DNA of 64,000 bases, from the NCBI RefSeq assembly GCF_018070325.1, contig NZ_JAGPXY010000015.1:1-64000 (forward strand), in the 5' to 3' direction. Source of the DNA: Micromonospora sp. H61 (GTDB taxonomy: Bacteria > Actinomycetota > Actinomycetes > Mycobacteriales > Micromonosporaceae). This document shows positions 52,300-61,791 of this stretch, in pieces. The notes under the pieces are model-generated. The model was not told the DNA's origin, searched no databases, and saw only the letters and a program-made list of their open reading frames with translations. Positions within the stretch are counted from its first letter, which is position 1; the number at the start of each line of letters is the position of its first letter. A program made the position numbers and the translations under genes.

Positions 52300-52944
52300 T
52301 CAGGAGGAGTAGCCGCGCTCGGCGATCCAGTTGGCGACCTTCGGCAGGCTCATCCAGTACTCACCCAACGCCGGGTCGGCCGGGTCGGCGACCCGGATCA
52401 TGTCACCACCGTCGCGGTAGCCGACGAGGGTCAGGTAGTGGCCACCCTCGTACGAGTGCGGGTTGCCGTCGGTGTCCACTGTCGTGCCCTTGATGTTGGC
52501 CACCACCGGGCGACCGGCGTCCACAGCGGCCAGCACGTCACGGCGCAGCTGCTCGACCTGGTCGGGACGGGCCACCGAATCACGGATCTCGGTGGTCCGG
52601 TACTTGCCACCGGTCAACTCGTTCAGCACCCGGGTGGTGTCCAGTGCCGAGGGGGTACCCGCCTCGGTGGTGCCGAGCAGCCGGGCCACCTCGTCCTGGG
52701 AGAGTGCCTTGCCCTGGGCGGACAACGCGATCCGGGTCGCCGCCGGGCCGCAGTAGTAGAAGTTCGGCTGGGCCTGGTAGTCGACGCCGAGGATCCGCTC
52801 GGCGTGCCGGTCGGTCTGGCTCGACGAGGCCGGGGCGGCCTGAGCCGGGGCGGCCTGCGCGGCCACCGCCGGGCCGAGGGCGCAACCGCCGGCGACCAGC
52901 AGGCCGACGACGGACAGACCGCTCTTCTGGACGATCGGGTTCAT
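52300..52944 (-). CDS. Secreted C39-family peptidase
   Basis: A 214-residue exported protein. The signal peptide spans about residues 1-33 (GLSVVGLLVAGGCALGPAVA, then AQAAPAQA). The mature part carries NFYYCGPAATRIALSAQGKA with catalytic Cys, and the histidine and aspartate region SYEGGHYLTLVGYRDGGDMI and VADPADPALGEYW. This is the papain-like C39 fold used by cysteine peptidases and bacteriocin-processing enzymes; no bacteriocin precursor or ABC transporter is nearby. GGAGA is eight bases before ATG 52944. Confidence 0.88.
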   Translation of the reverse strand: MNPIVQKSGLSVVGLLVAGGCALGPAVAAQAAPAQAAPASSSQTDRHAERILGVDYQAQPNFYYCGPAATRIALSAQGKALSQDEVARLLGTTEAGTPSALDTTRVLNELTGGKYRTTEIRDSVARPDQVEQLRRDVLAAVDAGRPVVANIKGTTVDTDGNPHSYEGGHYLTLVGYRDGGDMIRVADPADPALGEYWMSLPKVANWIAERGYSS

Positions 52945-53168
52945 GGTCGAGTCTCCGTTCGGGGGGTTGGCGCCTCCGGCCAGCGGAGGGCGGCAGCACC
53001 GGGAATGGCGCTCGGCGCAACACGGGGGCCGACCATCGGTGGTCTCGGCCCTGGGCGTACCGAGGGCGTAACCGCTCTGCTCCACGGAGAATTCCGCCGG
53101 CTGCGCGCACCGGCGTCGCGCGGCATCCCTGCCCGACCCGAACCGGTCATCGGGGACACACTGTCAGC

Positions 53169-53576
53169 TCAGAGGCTGCCCAACAGCCTGGTCACGGTGA
53201 TCTCGATGACCACCCGCTCCGGATTCGGGCGGGGTGTCCGATACCGCTCGGCGTACCGCCGCTCCGCCTCCGCCACGGCGGCCGGATCTGACCGCAGCAC
53301 CGCGCGACCCTCGATGGTCAACCAGCGGCGGCCATCCACGTGGCAGACGGCCACCGCCGCGCCCGCCGCGCCGGCCGCCGCCACCTGACGGGCCTTTCGG
53401 GAGGCGCCGGAGGTGATGACGCGGGCCAGGCCGGCCGCCGGGTCCAGAGTCACCCCGACCGGTACGACGTGCGGGGTGCCGTCCGCCCGAAGGGTGGTCA
53501 GCGTCGCCAGGTGCCGTTCGGCGCAGAAGGCGACAACCCGCTCATCGTGCAGGTCAAACCGATGATCGCCCGTCAT
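53169..53576 (-). CDS. PPOX-class F420-dependent oxidoreductase
   Basis: A 135-residue split beta-barrel flavin/F420 protein: [52 protein letters not shown], then [20 protein letters not shown] and a C-terminal [14 protein letters not shown]. The Ser-Lys-Ala-Arg (SRKAR) motif is the cofactor phosphate site in this TIGR03618-type group. Such proteins use reduced F420 to reduce various substrates; the substrate is unknown. Runs on the same strand as the DUF1232 gene, 31 bases downstream of it. Confidence 0.85.
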   Translation of the reverse strand: MTGDHRFDLHDERVVAFCAERHLATLTTLRADGTPHVVPVGVTLDPAAGLARVITSGASRKARQVAAAGAAGAAVAVCHVDGRRWLTIEGRAVLRSDPAAVAEAERRYAERYRTPRPNPERVVIEITVTRLLGSL

Positions 53577-53607
53577 GCCCGTCCCCTGTCCGCCGAACCG
53601 ACCCCGA

Positions 53608-53949
53608 TCATGGCACGCGGCGGCGCACCTGGCCCCGATCCGGCGGGGCGTCCGGCTGACCGGGCAGCTGGCGACCCGCCGCCCGACGTTGGTGCACCAG
53701 CCGGGTCAGGTAGAGCAGCGCGGCGGCCAGGACCCCCATGTCATCCAGGTAGATCGGGTCCGGCAGCACGTCGACCGGGAAGATCGTGTAGATCAGCGCC
53801 CCGTAGAAGGCGACCTTGCCGCCCGCGCCCAGCCCGGTCAGCAGCCGCCGGGTACGCACCACCCGCACCGCCAGCACCACGGCACCGACCAGTGTGGCGA
53901 GCGCCAGGATGCTGGCGATCACCACGAGGACCCACGCCTGTCGGGACAT
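53608..53949 (-). CDS. DUF1232 membrane protein
   Basis: 113 residues: one membrane helix at 5-28 ([20 protein letters not shown]), then the DUF1232 core [20 protein letters not shown], then [20 protein letters not shown] with its PxDxxPD and DDxG signatures. DUF1232 proteins (YkvA-like) have no established activity. The basic C-terminus is probably cytosolic. It is in a minus-strand run with the F420-type gene and the coiled-coil protein upstream. Confidence 0.87.
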   Translation of the reverse strand: MSRQAWVLVVIASILALATLVGAVVLAVRVVRTRRLLTGLGAGGKVAFYGALIYTIFPVDVLPDPIYLDDMGVLAAALLYLTRLVHQRRAAGRQLPGQPDAPPDRGQVRRRVP

Positions 53950-53982
53950 GCCGTCACGCTAACCCACCCGGGCCCGCGCGGC

Positions 53983-54801
53983 TCAGAACGCGGGCACCGT
54001 CGCCCGCCCGCGCGCGGTCACCTTGTTCTCCCGGGTCTGCTCGACGTTCTCCCGGGGCTGCGCGCCCACCGGTCGGGCAACCTCGCTCAGCGGCAGCACC
54101 GACGCGGACTCGGCGACCCGTCTTCCGGTCGCGGCGTGCGCCTCCTCGCGCAGACTGCGAGCCGCGGCCACCGCCAACTCCGCCGCCCGCCACGCGGTCT
54201 GCTCCCGCTCGCGGGCTGCGGCGTGCCGGGCCGCCAGGTTGTCCCGGATCGCCCGCTGGAGCACCAGCTCCTGCTCGACCGGGTGCAGTCGCGGGTCCCA
54301 GCCGTCGCGGTGCGCGAAGACGTCGCTGAGCTGCTCCACCGACAGCTCCCGACGCCAGTACGCATCCAGCGCCGCCCGGTGCAGGTAGCGCTCGCGGTCC
54401 GCGTACTCGGCGGGGGTGCGTGCGGTGTGCGGCAGCGGCATCGCGGCTGCCGCGTCGAGCCGCCGTACGCCAGCCTCGGCCGCCTCGTACGCCAGCCAGG
54501 CCGCCTCGACCGCCTCCTGCGCGGCCACCCACTCCGCCCGGCGGCGCCGCACTGTGGTGGTCGCCCGCTCCGCGGCCACCGCTACCTCCTGCGCGTAGCG
54601 GCTCTGCTCCCGCTCCTCCTGCGCCTGCTCAAGTTGGCTCGGCATGGCGGCGCGGCGGATCCGGGAGCCCGGGTCGAAGCGGAGCCGGCCGGGCCGCAGC
54701 AGGAGAGCGGAGACAGCGACGGCTACCACCCCGAGCAGGCTCAGCCAGATGACGGCGGCCCGGGAAAGGTCTGGCAGGACGGCGGAGAGGATGGTTTGCA
54801 T
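53983..54801 (-). CDS. Membrane-anchored helical protein, hypothetical
   Basis: 272 residues starting at ATG 54801 (MQTILSAVLPDLSRAAVIWL), where GAGG lies eight bases upstream. One membrane helix at about 14-36, then a very long charged helical stretch (LEQAQEEREQSRYAQEVAVA; AVEAAWLAYEAAEAGVRRLD; RHAAAREREQTAWRAAELAV) that is probably coiled coil and Ala/Arg/Glu rich. The C-terminus is disordered. No family is recognised. It may act as a scaffold near the membrane. Confidence 0.65.
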   Translation of the reverse strand: MQTILSAVLPDLSRAAVIWLSLLGVVAVAVSALLLRPGRLRFDPGSRIRRAAMPSQLEQAQEEREQSRYAQEVAVAAERATTTVRRRRAEWVAAQEAVEAAWLAYEAAEAGVRRLDAAAAMPLPHTARTPAEYADRERYLHRAALDAYWRRELSVEQLSDVFAHRDGWDPRLHPVEQELVLQRAIRDNLAARHAAAREREQTAWRAAELAVAAARSLREEAHAATGRRVAESASVLPLSEVARPVGAQPRENVEQTRENKVTARGRATVPAF

Positions 54802-54958
54802 GATCAGCACCTCGCGGTCGAAGGCGGGTATCGACGGGCGGCAGGAAGGCGCGGCAGCACCGGTCGGCCCGGTGGCCGGATGATCCCGTCGACGGCAAAC
54901 TCAGGTGCCGTGCGGGAGGATCAGCCGGGATCGGGCCCCGGGGATCGCCGGGCCGGGC

Positions 54959-55333
54959 TCAGCGGGCGGGTGGGCCGCGTCGTGCAGGAGAGCCACGGCC
55001 GGGATCGATGGCCGGGACGTGCACCGGGCCCGCCGCGACCGGACTGTTCGCCGTGGCGGTATCAGCCGTGGCGGTTTCGCGCGTGCCAGCCGGCGGGGCG
55101 ACAGCGGGCTTTCCGGCCCACTCGATGGCCGGGCCGGCGTCGGGGCGGACACTTGCCACCCGGCTGCTCACGGCACTGGGCCGCAGTTGCGTGGGGACGG
55201 GCGGTGGGGTCGCGGCGAGAGCGGCACCGAGGCCGACCGCGAGCACCAGCGCGGTGACCGCCAGACGGGTCAGTTCCCGCAGTGACCGCAGCACAGCCCA
55301 CCTGGCTGGGCGGACGAACGCTGCGGATGACAC
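54959..55333 (-). CDS. Probable exported hypothetical protein
   Basis: 124 residues if real, starting GTG 55333: SSAAFVRPARWAVLRSLREL, then TRLAVTALVLAVGLGAALA, which is a twin-basic N-region followed by a hydrophobic core and a likely cleavage site. The remainder is Pro/Ala/Thr-rich and disordered (GPVHVPAIDPGRGSPARRG). No family. The signal-like N-terminus argues against a shadow frame, but the low-complexity remainder does not help. An ESX-side terminator hairpin lies just upstream. Confidence 0.45.
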   Translation of the reverse strand: MSSAAFVRPARWAVLRSLRELTRLAVTALVLAVGLGAALAATPPPVPTQLRPSAVSSRVASVRPDAGPAIEWAGKPAVAPPAGTRETATADTATANSPVAAGPVHVPAIDPGRGSPARRGPPAR

Positions 55334-55443
55334 CCGACCAACCTATCGCCCGTTCCTGCCCACCGCAGCACGGCGACGTCCGGCGCGGGCGTGACCGCCA
55401 CCACCATGTGCACTGTGGACGCCGCCGACCAGGGCCTGGAACG

Positions 55444-55484
55444 GCGGTGCCCCCGATCGGATCGGGTCCGATCGGGGGCACCGC
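55444..55484 (-). terminator. Perfect 18-bp hairpin ending the ESX substrate/eccB operon
   Basis: GCGGTGCCCCCGATCGGA (55444-55461) pairs without mismatch with TCCGATCGGGGGCACCGC (55467-55484) around a five-base loop. It is 57 bases beyond the WXG-type gene's stop and ends that minus-strand operon. Confidence 0.8.
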
Positions 55485-55540
55485 ACATCGTCCTGGTGGC
55501 TCCGCCGGTGGTGGTGCGTGCGTGCCGGCGGTAGCCGTGA

Positions 55541-56812
55541 TCAGTCGCCGGTGCCGAGCACCGGAGGTGCGGCCTTGTCGTCGCCCTGCCACACCATCTC
55601 GTCCTCGGTCAACCAGGTCAGCCGCTCGTCGGAGTCGTCGTCCTGCGCTCGACCCTGCCCGCCGAGCACGCCGGGCCGGCCGCCGCCGGTCATGGCCGGG
55701 CGTCCGCCGCTTCCACCGCGCTGGCCGTCGATGCTGCGCCCGACCCCGTTGGCGGCGCGGGTCTCCGCCGGGGCCGCACCACCGCCGGTCGGTCGAGCCG
55801 AGGCGGGGGGCGCGTTGCCCGAGCCCGCGAGCGCGCCGCTGCGCAACACCCCGCCGGCCGGTGACCCGCCCTGTGCTCCGTAGAGCAGGCCGGGACCGGT
55901 GCTCGCCGCAGCGGGTGCGCCGGCCGGCCCGGACAGCCCGACCAGCCCGGCGGCACCACCGCCGAGCAGCGCGCCGCCGACCATTGGGTCGGCTCCGGCG
56001 AGGGAGGTGCCGCGGTCACCGAGGTCGCTGCCAGCGCCGATCGGCGCGGCGCCGACAGCCGGGCTGCCACCGCTGCCCGAGCCGACCTCACCCGGAGTCG
56101 AACCGTCGCCCGGCAGTTGGGCAACGCGGTCGGGCGACGAGATGGTCGCGTCGCCGGTGCGCGCGGTGTCAGCGCCGGTGGTGGGGCCGCCGGACACCCT
56201 GGCGATGGCCGAGACACTCTGTGGCGTCGTCGGATCCTTGCGGGCGGTGGTCGGAGTATCCGGGTCGGGCGGGGGCGGTTCGACCACCCGGTCGTAGGCC
56301 GAGATCTCGTAACTGTTGGCCAGGCCGGCCACCAGGTTCACCATCCGCTGGTGGGCCTTCTCCTGCTCTGCCTTGTCCTGCTGGTGACCCGCGATGCCCC
56401 CGACGATCAGACCGGTCAGACCGAAGACCGCGCCACCCTTGATCGCACCGCCGATCGCCTTGTCGTTGTCGTCGGTCTCCTCCGGGCTCTCGGCCTGCTT
56501 GTGGGCGGCGCGCAGATGGTCGGCCATCATGGTCAACCCCTGCTTGATGCCGGCCATCCCTTCGCCCAACGCGTCGGTGTGGGCGACGATCAGGCTGAGT
56601 CGCCGATGGAACTCCCGACCGGCCGAACCCGTCCACGTGTTGCTCAGCTTGTCGAGGTCGCCGCTCAGATCCCGGCCGAGGCCGTCGAGGATGCCCTTGA
56701 GCTCGGCCCACTGGGTGGCCACGCCCTCGATCTGCTCCGGCTTGCCCGCCATCAGGCCGTCGTACAGCTGCTGGTGGCTGTTGCCCTGGTAGCGCTGGGT
56801 GTATTCAGACAC
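55541..56812 (-). CDS. WXG100/PPE-like type VII secretion substrate
   Basis: 423 residues. Residues 1-110 are a helical hairpin with the WxG turn (SNTWTGSAGREFHRRLSLIV), the signature of ESX substrates. A Gly-rich membrane-like segment (KGGAVFGLTGLIVGGIAGHQ) follows near 140. The remaining 250 residues are Gly/Ala/Pro-rich and disordered, ending in a more conserved acidic patch (LTWLTEDEMVWQGDDKAAPP). GTG 56812 overlaps the end of the small partner gene by eight bases. It is probably exported through the Ecc pore encoded nearby, with the adjacent small protein as partner. Confidence 0.85.
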   Translation of the reverse strand: MSEYTQRYQGNSHQQLYDGLMAGKPEQIEGVATQWAELKGILDGLGRDLSGDLDKLSNTWTGSAGREFHRRLSLIVAHTDALGEGMAGIKQGLTMMADHLRAAHKQAESPEETDDNDKAIGGAIKGGAVFGLTGLIVGGIAGHQQDKAEQEKAHQRMVNLVAGLANSYEISAYDRVVEPPPPDPDTPTTARKDPTTPQSVSAIARVSGGPTTGADTARTGDATISSPDRVAQLPGDGSTPGEVGSGSGGSPAVGAAPIGAGSDLGDRGTSLAGADPMVGGALLGGGAAGLVGLSGPAGAPAAASTGPGLLYGAQGGSPAGGVLRSGALAGSGNAPPASARPTGGGAAPAETRAANGVGRSIDGQRGGSGGRPAMTGGGRPGVLGGQGRAQDDDSDERLTWLTEDEMVWQGDDKAAPPVLGTGD

Positions 56813-57173
56813 GCCCGTCCTCCTTCGGCTGAAACGCCCGGTCGACCGGGGTCAGCGCGGCGGTGACATCGTCGGCGTTGGCCGCGTTACGCGCCTCGGC
56901 GGTGCGGTAGTTGCTCAGGATCGTGCTGGTTGCCTGCTGCGCCGCCAGCACCGCCTGCCGGATCCGTTCGGCCTGGTCGACATAGGACTGGTGCACCTCG
57001 CTGTAGCGACGCGCCTTGTCGGTGGCGTCGAAGAACGAGCCCAGCGCCGGAGGACTGCACTGCATCTCGGTGTTGAGCTTGCGCAGCACCGACTCGGCCT
57101 GGCTCAACCGCGACGCCAGGTGCTCGTGGAAGTCCTCAAGGGACAACAGATCGACTTCCGTACGCCCGGCCAT
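56805..57173 (-). CDS. Small ESX-associated helical protein, YxxxE signal
   Basis: 122 residues from ATG 57173 (GGGG eight bases upstream): MAGRTEVDLLSLEDFHEHLA, SQAESVLRKLNTEMQCSPPA, then YVDQAERIRQAVLAAQQATS and LSNYRTAEARNAANADD. A two-helix hairpin with the YRTAE sequence matching the YxxxD/E type VII export signal after the second helix. An alternative start at 57215 adds 14 residues. It overlaps the WXG/PPE-like gene by eight bases and lies 88 bases after eccB. Likely an EspC/EsxB-like secretion partner. Confidence 0.8.
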   Translation of the reverse strand: MAGRTEVDLLSLEDFHEHLASRLSQAESVLRKLNTEMQCSPPALGSFFDATDKARRYSEVHQSYVDQAERIRQAVLAAQQATSTILSNYRTAEARNAANADDVTAALTPVDRAFQPKEDGRV

Positions 57174-57261
57174 GGCAACATCCCCGTCGTTCTGGTTGAC
57201 AACCGTCAGCGGCATCCAGGTTAGTCCACCGGTGCGACTCCGGGCGACCCGTCGAAGCTGC

Positions 57262-58857
57262 TCAGCCGTCGGCGCCGGTCGATTCCGTGGACCCCCCGCC
57301 GGTCCCGCCGCTCGACGGTGTCGACCCCGACGGTGGCGCCGCGGACGACGATCCCGACGGTGGCGTTGCGGACGGCGCGCCCGAGGGCGGCGCCGCGGAT
57401 GGTGAGCCCGACCTCGGCGCGGCCGACGGTGGTGCGGACGGCGCCGGACCGTCGGCAGTGAAGACGGCGAACGCGTCCTCGCGGTCCAGCGTCGGCCCGG
57501 TCGGGATCAGCGCGAGCAGGGAGCCGGGCACCGCCAGCGGGGTGATCCCGCCGTAGCCGAGCACGTCCAGTGTCTCCGCCGAGCCGAGCGGATACCGGAT
57601 GCCCTGCGGGCTGATCAGGTAGATCGTCGACCCGGCGGCCCCGGACCCGCTGGTCCCGGCACCGGGTGACGCCTGCGCGATGACACCCTTGCCGCCGGGC
57701 AGCAGCACCGCCTCGGCGGTGCGTACGGCGTCGCGCCTGGTCTGGCGCACCGGCACCAGGCCCGGATCACTGTCGGTCAACTCGCTCGGCACCCGGTCGA
57801 AGACCTCCAGGGTGGTGGTCGGCGGGCCGCCAGCGCTGCCCTTGCGGTACGTCGCGCACAGCGTGGTCTGACCGGGCTGGGCCGGGTAGAGGGCGGGCAT
57901 CGTCGGGGGCACCCCCTCCTCCTCGATCCGCCGCTCCTCGAACGCCTCGCTTGCCTGGTTCGGGGTGATGTCGGTGATCCGACCGCCGCTGCTGACGAGC
58001 AGCAGAGCGGTGATCTCACTGATCGAGACGAGAGCGTCCCGGGTCAGCACGTAGTGCCGCCCGGCGGCCTTGAACACCGAACCGACGTCGTGCCTCTGCC
58101 CGGCCACCGTGCGACTGCTGGGCTCGCCCTCACCGGGCAGCGACGGCCGGCGCAGCGGTGGCCCGGCCGGCACGGCGTTGAGCAGTTGCTGCCCGACCTG
58201 GAGTCGCTCGGTGCCGGCCATCCGCAGCGCCGTGATCGTGCGGGACGGGTCGAGCAGTTGGAGTCGGGTGTTGTTGGTGACCAGGTACCGCTGGTCGTTC
58301 ACCGAGACCAGCACCGCCCGGTCACCCAACGGCGTGCCGCCGGGCAGCGCCCGGTCGATCACCAGCCGGGTGCTGGACCGCTGCCGGTCGACCGGGTCGG
58401 GCACGTCGCAGACCGACCAGGGCAGGCCGGTCAGCGACTTGCGGTCCGGCAGGGCGTCCGGTGCCCCGACGATGCCGACGGTGACGCCACGGGGCCGGTC
58501 CCGCAGCGACGCCTGAGACATCGTCCGCACCTGGGCACTCGCGTCGTTCACGATGAGGCGCGCCGAGGTGTAGTTGAGCGTCGGGTGCAGTTTGCCCTCG
58601 ATGAACACGTACGTGGCGCCGGTCTCCCGTTCGATGACCAGGGTCTGGTCGTCCAGCGGCGCCGCGCCACCGGTCAACTGGCCGTAGGCGCCCACTCCGC
58701 CGAGCACGATGGCCGCGGTGAGGACACTGCCGAAAACAGCCATGCCGAGCCGTCGCATCGGCAGGTTGGTGGTCTCCGGGTCGCCCGACAGCAAGGCGGA
58801 GACGATGCGGCGGGTGACGAAGCGGTACGCCTGCACCTGATCGCGGCGGGTCCGCAT
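57262..58857 (-). CDS. eccB: Type VII secretion protein EccB
   Basis: 531 residues. The N-terminal MRTRRDQVQAYRFVTRRIVS, then LPMRRLGMAVFGSVLTAAIV is the EccB cytosolic start and single membrane helix (about 40-60). The extracytoplasmic domain (ETGATYVFIEGKLHPTLNYT; YPLGSAETLDVLGYGGITPL) is the beta-rich EccB R-repeat region, containing the conserved WSVCDVPDPV and a second Cys near LCATYRKGS that may form a disulfide. The C-terminal 70 residues are Ser/Pro/Ala repeats (GSPSAAPPSGAPSATPPSGS), unusual in length. EccB is part of the ESX membrane complex. Confidence 0.93.
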   Translation of the reverse strand: MRTRRDQVQAYRFVTRRIVSALLSGDPETTNLPMRRLGMAVFGSVLTAAIVLGGVGAYGQLTGGAAPLDDQTLVIERETGATYVFIEGKLHPTLNYTSARLIVNDASAQVRTMSQASLRDRPRGVTVGIVGAPDALPDRKSLTGLPWSVCDVPDPVDRQRSSTRLVIDRALPGGTPLGDRAVLVSVNDQRYLVTNNTRLQLLDPSRTITALRMAGTERLQVGQQLLNAVPAGPPLRRPSLPGEGEPSSRTVAGQRHDVGSVFKAAGRHYVLTRDALVSISEITALLLVSSGGRITDITPNQASEAFEERRIEEEGVPPTMPALYPAQPGQTTLCATYRKGSAGGPPTTTLEVFDRVPSELTDSDPGLVPVRQTRRDAVRTAEAVLLPGGKGVIAQASPGAGTSGSGAAGSTIYLISPQGIRYPLGSAETLDVLGYGGITPLAVPGSLLALIPTGPTLDREDAFAVFTADGPAPSAPPSAAPRSGSPSAAPPSGAPSATPPSGSSSAAPPSGSTPSSGGTGGGSTESTGADG

Positions 58858-58919
58858 GACTTACCTCCGGCGGGGTGGATCCGCGACGATCAGGGTCGGG
58901 GTGCCGTCGCGGGCTTCCC

Positions 58920-58925
58920 TACGAT
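58920..58925 (+). promoter_or_regulatory. -10 element for eccE, shared with the eccB side
   Basis: TACGAT lies about 96 bases before the eccE ATG. The reverse complement reads TATCGT/TAGGGA, a plausible -10 for eccB on the other strand, so the two divergent promoters may overlap here. CCTACGAT recurs before eccC at 61703-61710. Confidence 0.4.
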
Positions 58926-59020
58926 AAGGGGCCGACGGTGGTTCCTTGGGACCACCGCTCGTGGCCGGCACCGGAGGAGACCCGGCGCAGAGTCGTACCG
59001 TGCAGGAGGGACAGTCAGCG

Positions 59021-60208
59021 ATGACGCAGGTTCAGGCGCCACCCGCCCGAGCGGTCACGGACCCTGTCGACGTTCCGACCCGGCCGGTGCCCCCGGCCGA
59101 GCGGCCCGGCCGTGGGCGGGTCGGCCCCGTGCTGGTCGGGCAGCTCGTCGTACTCGAGTTGTGCGTGGTCGGCGTCTGGGCCGCCACGGCCGGACCCAGC
59201 TGGGTGCTCGCCGCGGCGGCTGCCGCGGCGCTGCTGGTGGTCCTGGCCGCCTTCGCCCGTCGGGGTGGCCGCTGGTGGTTCGAGGACCTGCTGCTGCGCC
59301 AGCGGTTGCGGCGACGCGGTGAGCGGGCGTCGGCCGCGCTGGCCAGCGGTACGGCGACCGACCCGAGGTTGGCTGCGCTCGCTCCTGAGCTGAGCGTCAT
59401 CGAGCTGACCGACCGAGGCACCCGGCTCGGCATCGGGCGTGACGACCAGGGCTGGTTCGCCGCCGTCGCCCTGCAGTCCGCGACCGGTGCGGCGGTCGGC
59501 TCCGTCGACGCCGCCGCTGTGGACCGCGCGCTGCGGGTGCTCGCGGACTTCAGCGCCCCGGTCTCCCGGGCTCAGGTCGTCGCGCACACGTTGGTCTGGT
59601 ACCCGGCGCCCGGTGCGCCGCCGGCGGCCCACCGGACCGTGTGGGTGGCGGTGCGGCTCACCGTCCGGGACGCCCGGGTCGAGGCGGTGAGCCGGGGCGG
59701 CGGGTTGACCGGCGTACACCGGACGGTGGCGGCCGGGATCGGCCGGCTCGGCAAGGCGCTGACCTCGGCGGGGTTGGCACATCGCCCGTTGGGCCGGGAG
59801 GAGCTACGGGCCGCCATCGTCTCGGCCGCCGGTCTGGACCTGGTGCCCGAGGCGCCGGCGGAGAGTTGGCGTGGGTTGCGCGGCGGCGGCTGGACGCACC
59901 GCTGCATGGCCCTGCGGGGCCGCTTCGACGCGCCGCTCGGTCCGCTCGTGGACGCGATCACCGCGACCTCGGCGCCGTCGCACACGGTGGCCGTGACAGT
60001 CTCGTCGGACGGTCGGGTGGCGGCACCGCTGCTGCGGGTGGCGGCGATGGACAACCACGTCGAGGCCCTGGTCAAGGTGGTTCGCGAGGTCGCCGGCCGG
60101 GTGGGCGCGTCCACCCGGCCGATGGACGGGCAGCATGCCCCGGGCGTCTACGCCACCGCTCCGGTCGCGTCGGCGCTGGGCGTCTCCACCGGTCCGCGAC
60201 AGCGCTGA
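59021..60208 (+). CDS. eccE: Type VII secretion protein EccE
   Basis: 395 residues from ATG 59021 (GGAGGG about ten bases upstream). Two membrane helices near the start (VLVGQLVVLELCVVGVWAAT; PSWVLAAAAAAALLVVLAAF), then a cytosolic alpha/beta domain with RGGRWWFEDLLLRQRLRRRG and ELSVIELTDRGTRLGIGRDD, then GWFAAVALQS. This two-helix anchor and domain match actinobacterial EccE. It is a plus-strand gene inserted between minus-strand eccB and eccD. EccE completes the ESX inner-membrane complex. Confidence 0.87.
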   Translation: MTQVQAPPARAVTDPVDVPTRPVPPAERPGRGRVGPVLVGQLVVLELCVVGVWAATAGPSWVLAAAAAAALLVVLAAFARRGGRWWFEDLLLRQRLRRRGERASAALASGTATDPRLAALAPELSVIELTDRGTRLGIGRDDQGWFAAVALQSATGAAVGSVDAAAVDRALRVLADFSAPVSRAQVVAHTLVWYPAPGAPPAAHRTVWVAVRLTVRDARVEAVSRGGGLTGVHRTVAAGIGRLGKALTSAGLAHRPLGREELRAAIVSAAGLDLVPEAPAESWRGLRGGGWTHRCMALRGRFDAPLGPLVDAITATSAPSHTVAVTVSSDGRVAAPLLRVAAMDNHVEALVKVVREVAGRVGASTRPMDGQHAPGVYATAPVASALGVSTGPRQR

Positions 60209-60227
60209 CCGGTGCGGCGGCCCACGG

Positions 60228-61625
60228 TCAGGGTCGGAGGTTGACGATCCAGCCGTAGAGGCCGCAGACCCAGAAGGCGAGCGGCACCAGCGAGATGATG
60301 AGCAGGATTTCGGCGATGTCGAGCAGGCGGCCCCAGACCGGCGAGATGCGCTTGCCGGCGACGGTCAGACCGTAGATCAGGCTGATCACCGCGGCGAGCA
60401 CCAGACCGCCCAGGATCAGGCCGAGCCGGACCGGCAGCGACCCACCGGCGAAGGTGGTCGCGGCGGCCAGGCCCAGACCCACTGTGCCGGCCAGCAGCAC
60501 CGGGGTGCGCTGGGCCCGGCCCAGGAGGGGGCGGGCCCGCAGCAGCGCCAGCAGGGCCAGCACCAGGCACAGCAGCACCGCGGGCAGGCGCCCGTCCAGA
60601 GCCAGCACGAGTTGCGCGCCCAGCACCAGCAGCGACACCGTCCACAACAGACCGGTGAGGAACTGGTCGGCGCGCTCACTCTGCTGGAGCACCTGCCGGC
60701 CGTCCACCGACTCGCTGTCGGTCTTCAGGTCCTCCGGACCGGTCGGGATCGACGGCACCGGCAGCCGGGCCAGCCGGTAGGCCATCATCGGCAGCGCCGG
60801 CACCACGCCGAACGCGACTGCCGCGACCACCGCGGCGGAGGCCGCCGCGTCGAGGCCGAGGGCCAGGCAGAGCACCGCGCCCAGGCCGGTCGCGGCCGCG
60901 ACCCCGATCGCGGCGAAGAAGAGGGGGTACCGGTCGCCGACCGCCAGCACGGCCACCGCGCCGGCCACCACCGCGGCGGTCGCCGCGAGCAGGACATGCG
61001 GACTGGCCAGGTCGCTCAGCGATCGATCGCCGGCGAGCAGCAGCAGGCCGCCGGTGGCCGCGTGCACCAGGGCGACCAGGGCCAGCACCGCGCCGATGCC
61101 ACTGTCACCGGCGGCCCTGGACAGCACCGCCGCGCCCACCAGCAGCGCCACCGCGACCAGCAGCGCGGCCAGCGCGCCGGGCAGGTGCGGTGGACCGGCG
61201 AAGAGGGCGGCCAGCGCGCCGGCGCCGAACGCCGCCGCCGCGAAGACCACAGCGAAGGAGCGGGTCGCGCCCACCTGCCAGGCGCCGGGGCGCTGGTTGG
61301 TCGCGGTGGCGACCGCGTCCACCACGTCGTCGAAGACGATCTCCGGTGCGGCGTCGGAGCGGGGGTTGAAGTAGAGCACTTCACCGTCGCGGACGCTGAG
61401 CTGCGCCACTGTACGACCACCGTCGAGGGGCGCACCGCCCAATCGGGACAGTGCCCATCCGCCGTGCCGCGCGCCCTCGTCGGCCATGTCCTCACCGGCG
61501 TAGCGCAGCAGGGTGGGGAGCAAGTCGGCCAACGGCACGTCCGACGGCAGCGCCAGATCCATCCGGGTACGCGGAGCCACGATGGTGATTCGGCTGAGAC
61601 CACCGGTCGCCGTCTTCGTCGCCAC
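60228..61625 (-). CDS. eccD: Type VII secretion protein EccD
   Basis: 465 residues from GTG 61625, where GGAGG lies five bases upstream; the frame continues upstream as noise. Residues 1-110 are a ubiquitin-like (YukD-type) domain ([20 protein letters not shown], then [20 protein letters not shown] and [20 protein letters not shown]). Eleven membrane helices follow, with the [40 protein letters not shown] and [20 protein letters not shown] loops of the family. EccD forms the channel-like membrane part of the ESX complex. Confidence 0.93.
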   Translation of the reverse strand: MATKTATGGLSRITIVAPRTRMDLALPSDVPLADLLPTLLRYAGEDMADEGARHGGWALSRLGGAPLDGGRTVAQLSVRDGEVLYFNPRSDAAPEIVFDDVVDAVATATNQRPGAWQVGATRSFAVVFAAAAFGAGALAALFAGPPHLPGALAALLVAVALLVGAAVLSRAAGDSGIGAVLALVALVHAATGGLLLLAGDRSLSDLASPHVLLAATAAVVAGAVAVLAVGDRYPLFFAAIGVAAATGLGAVLCLALGLDAAASAAVVAAVAFGVVPALPMMAYRLARLPVPSIPTGPEDLKTDSESVDGRQVLQQSERADQFLTGLLWTVSLLVLGAQLVLALDGRLPAVLLCLVLALLALLRARPLLGRAQRTPVLLAGTVGLGLAAATTFAGGSLPVRLGLILGGLVLAAVISLIYGLTVAGKRISPVWGRLLDIAEILLIISLVPLAFWVCGLYGWIVNLRP

Positions 61626-61702
61626 AGTGGCCTCCAGGTGTGCGTCTGTGATCGGCTGGCTGGAATGCTGCGGTCCGGGTCCACCGCGCACACGGCAGAT
61701 TA

Positions 61703-61710
61703 CCTACGAT
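61703..61710 (+). promoter_or_regulatory. CCTACGAT promoter-like motif for eccC
   Basis: CCTACGAT, followed by a second TACGAT at 61720-61725, lies 67-90 bases before eccC. The same octamer precedes eccE at 58918-58925, suggesting common control of the secretion genes. Confidence 0.4.
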
Positions 61711-61791
61711 GACGGCACGTACGATGCCCACCCGCGGGCGGTGTTCCGCGGGCCGCACGTCATCAGGGCCGCTTCTGGGGAGGAGACAGCC

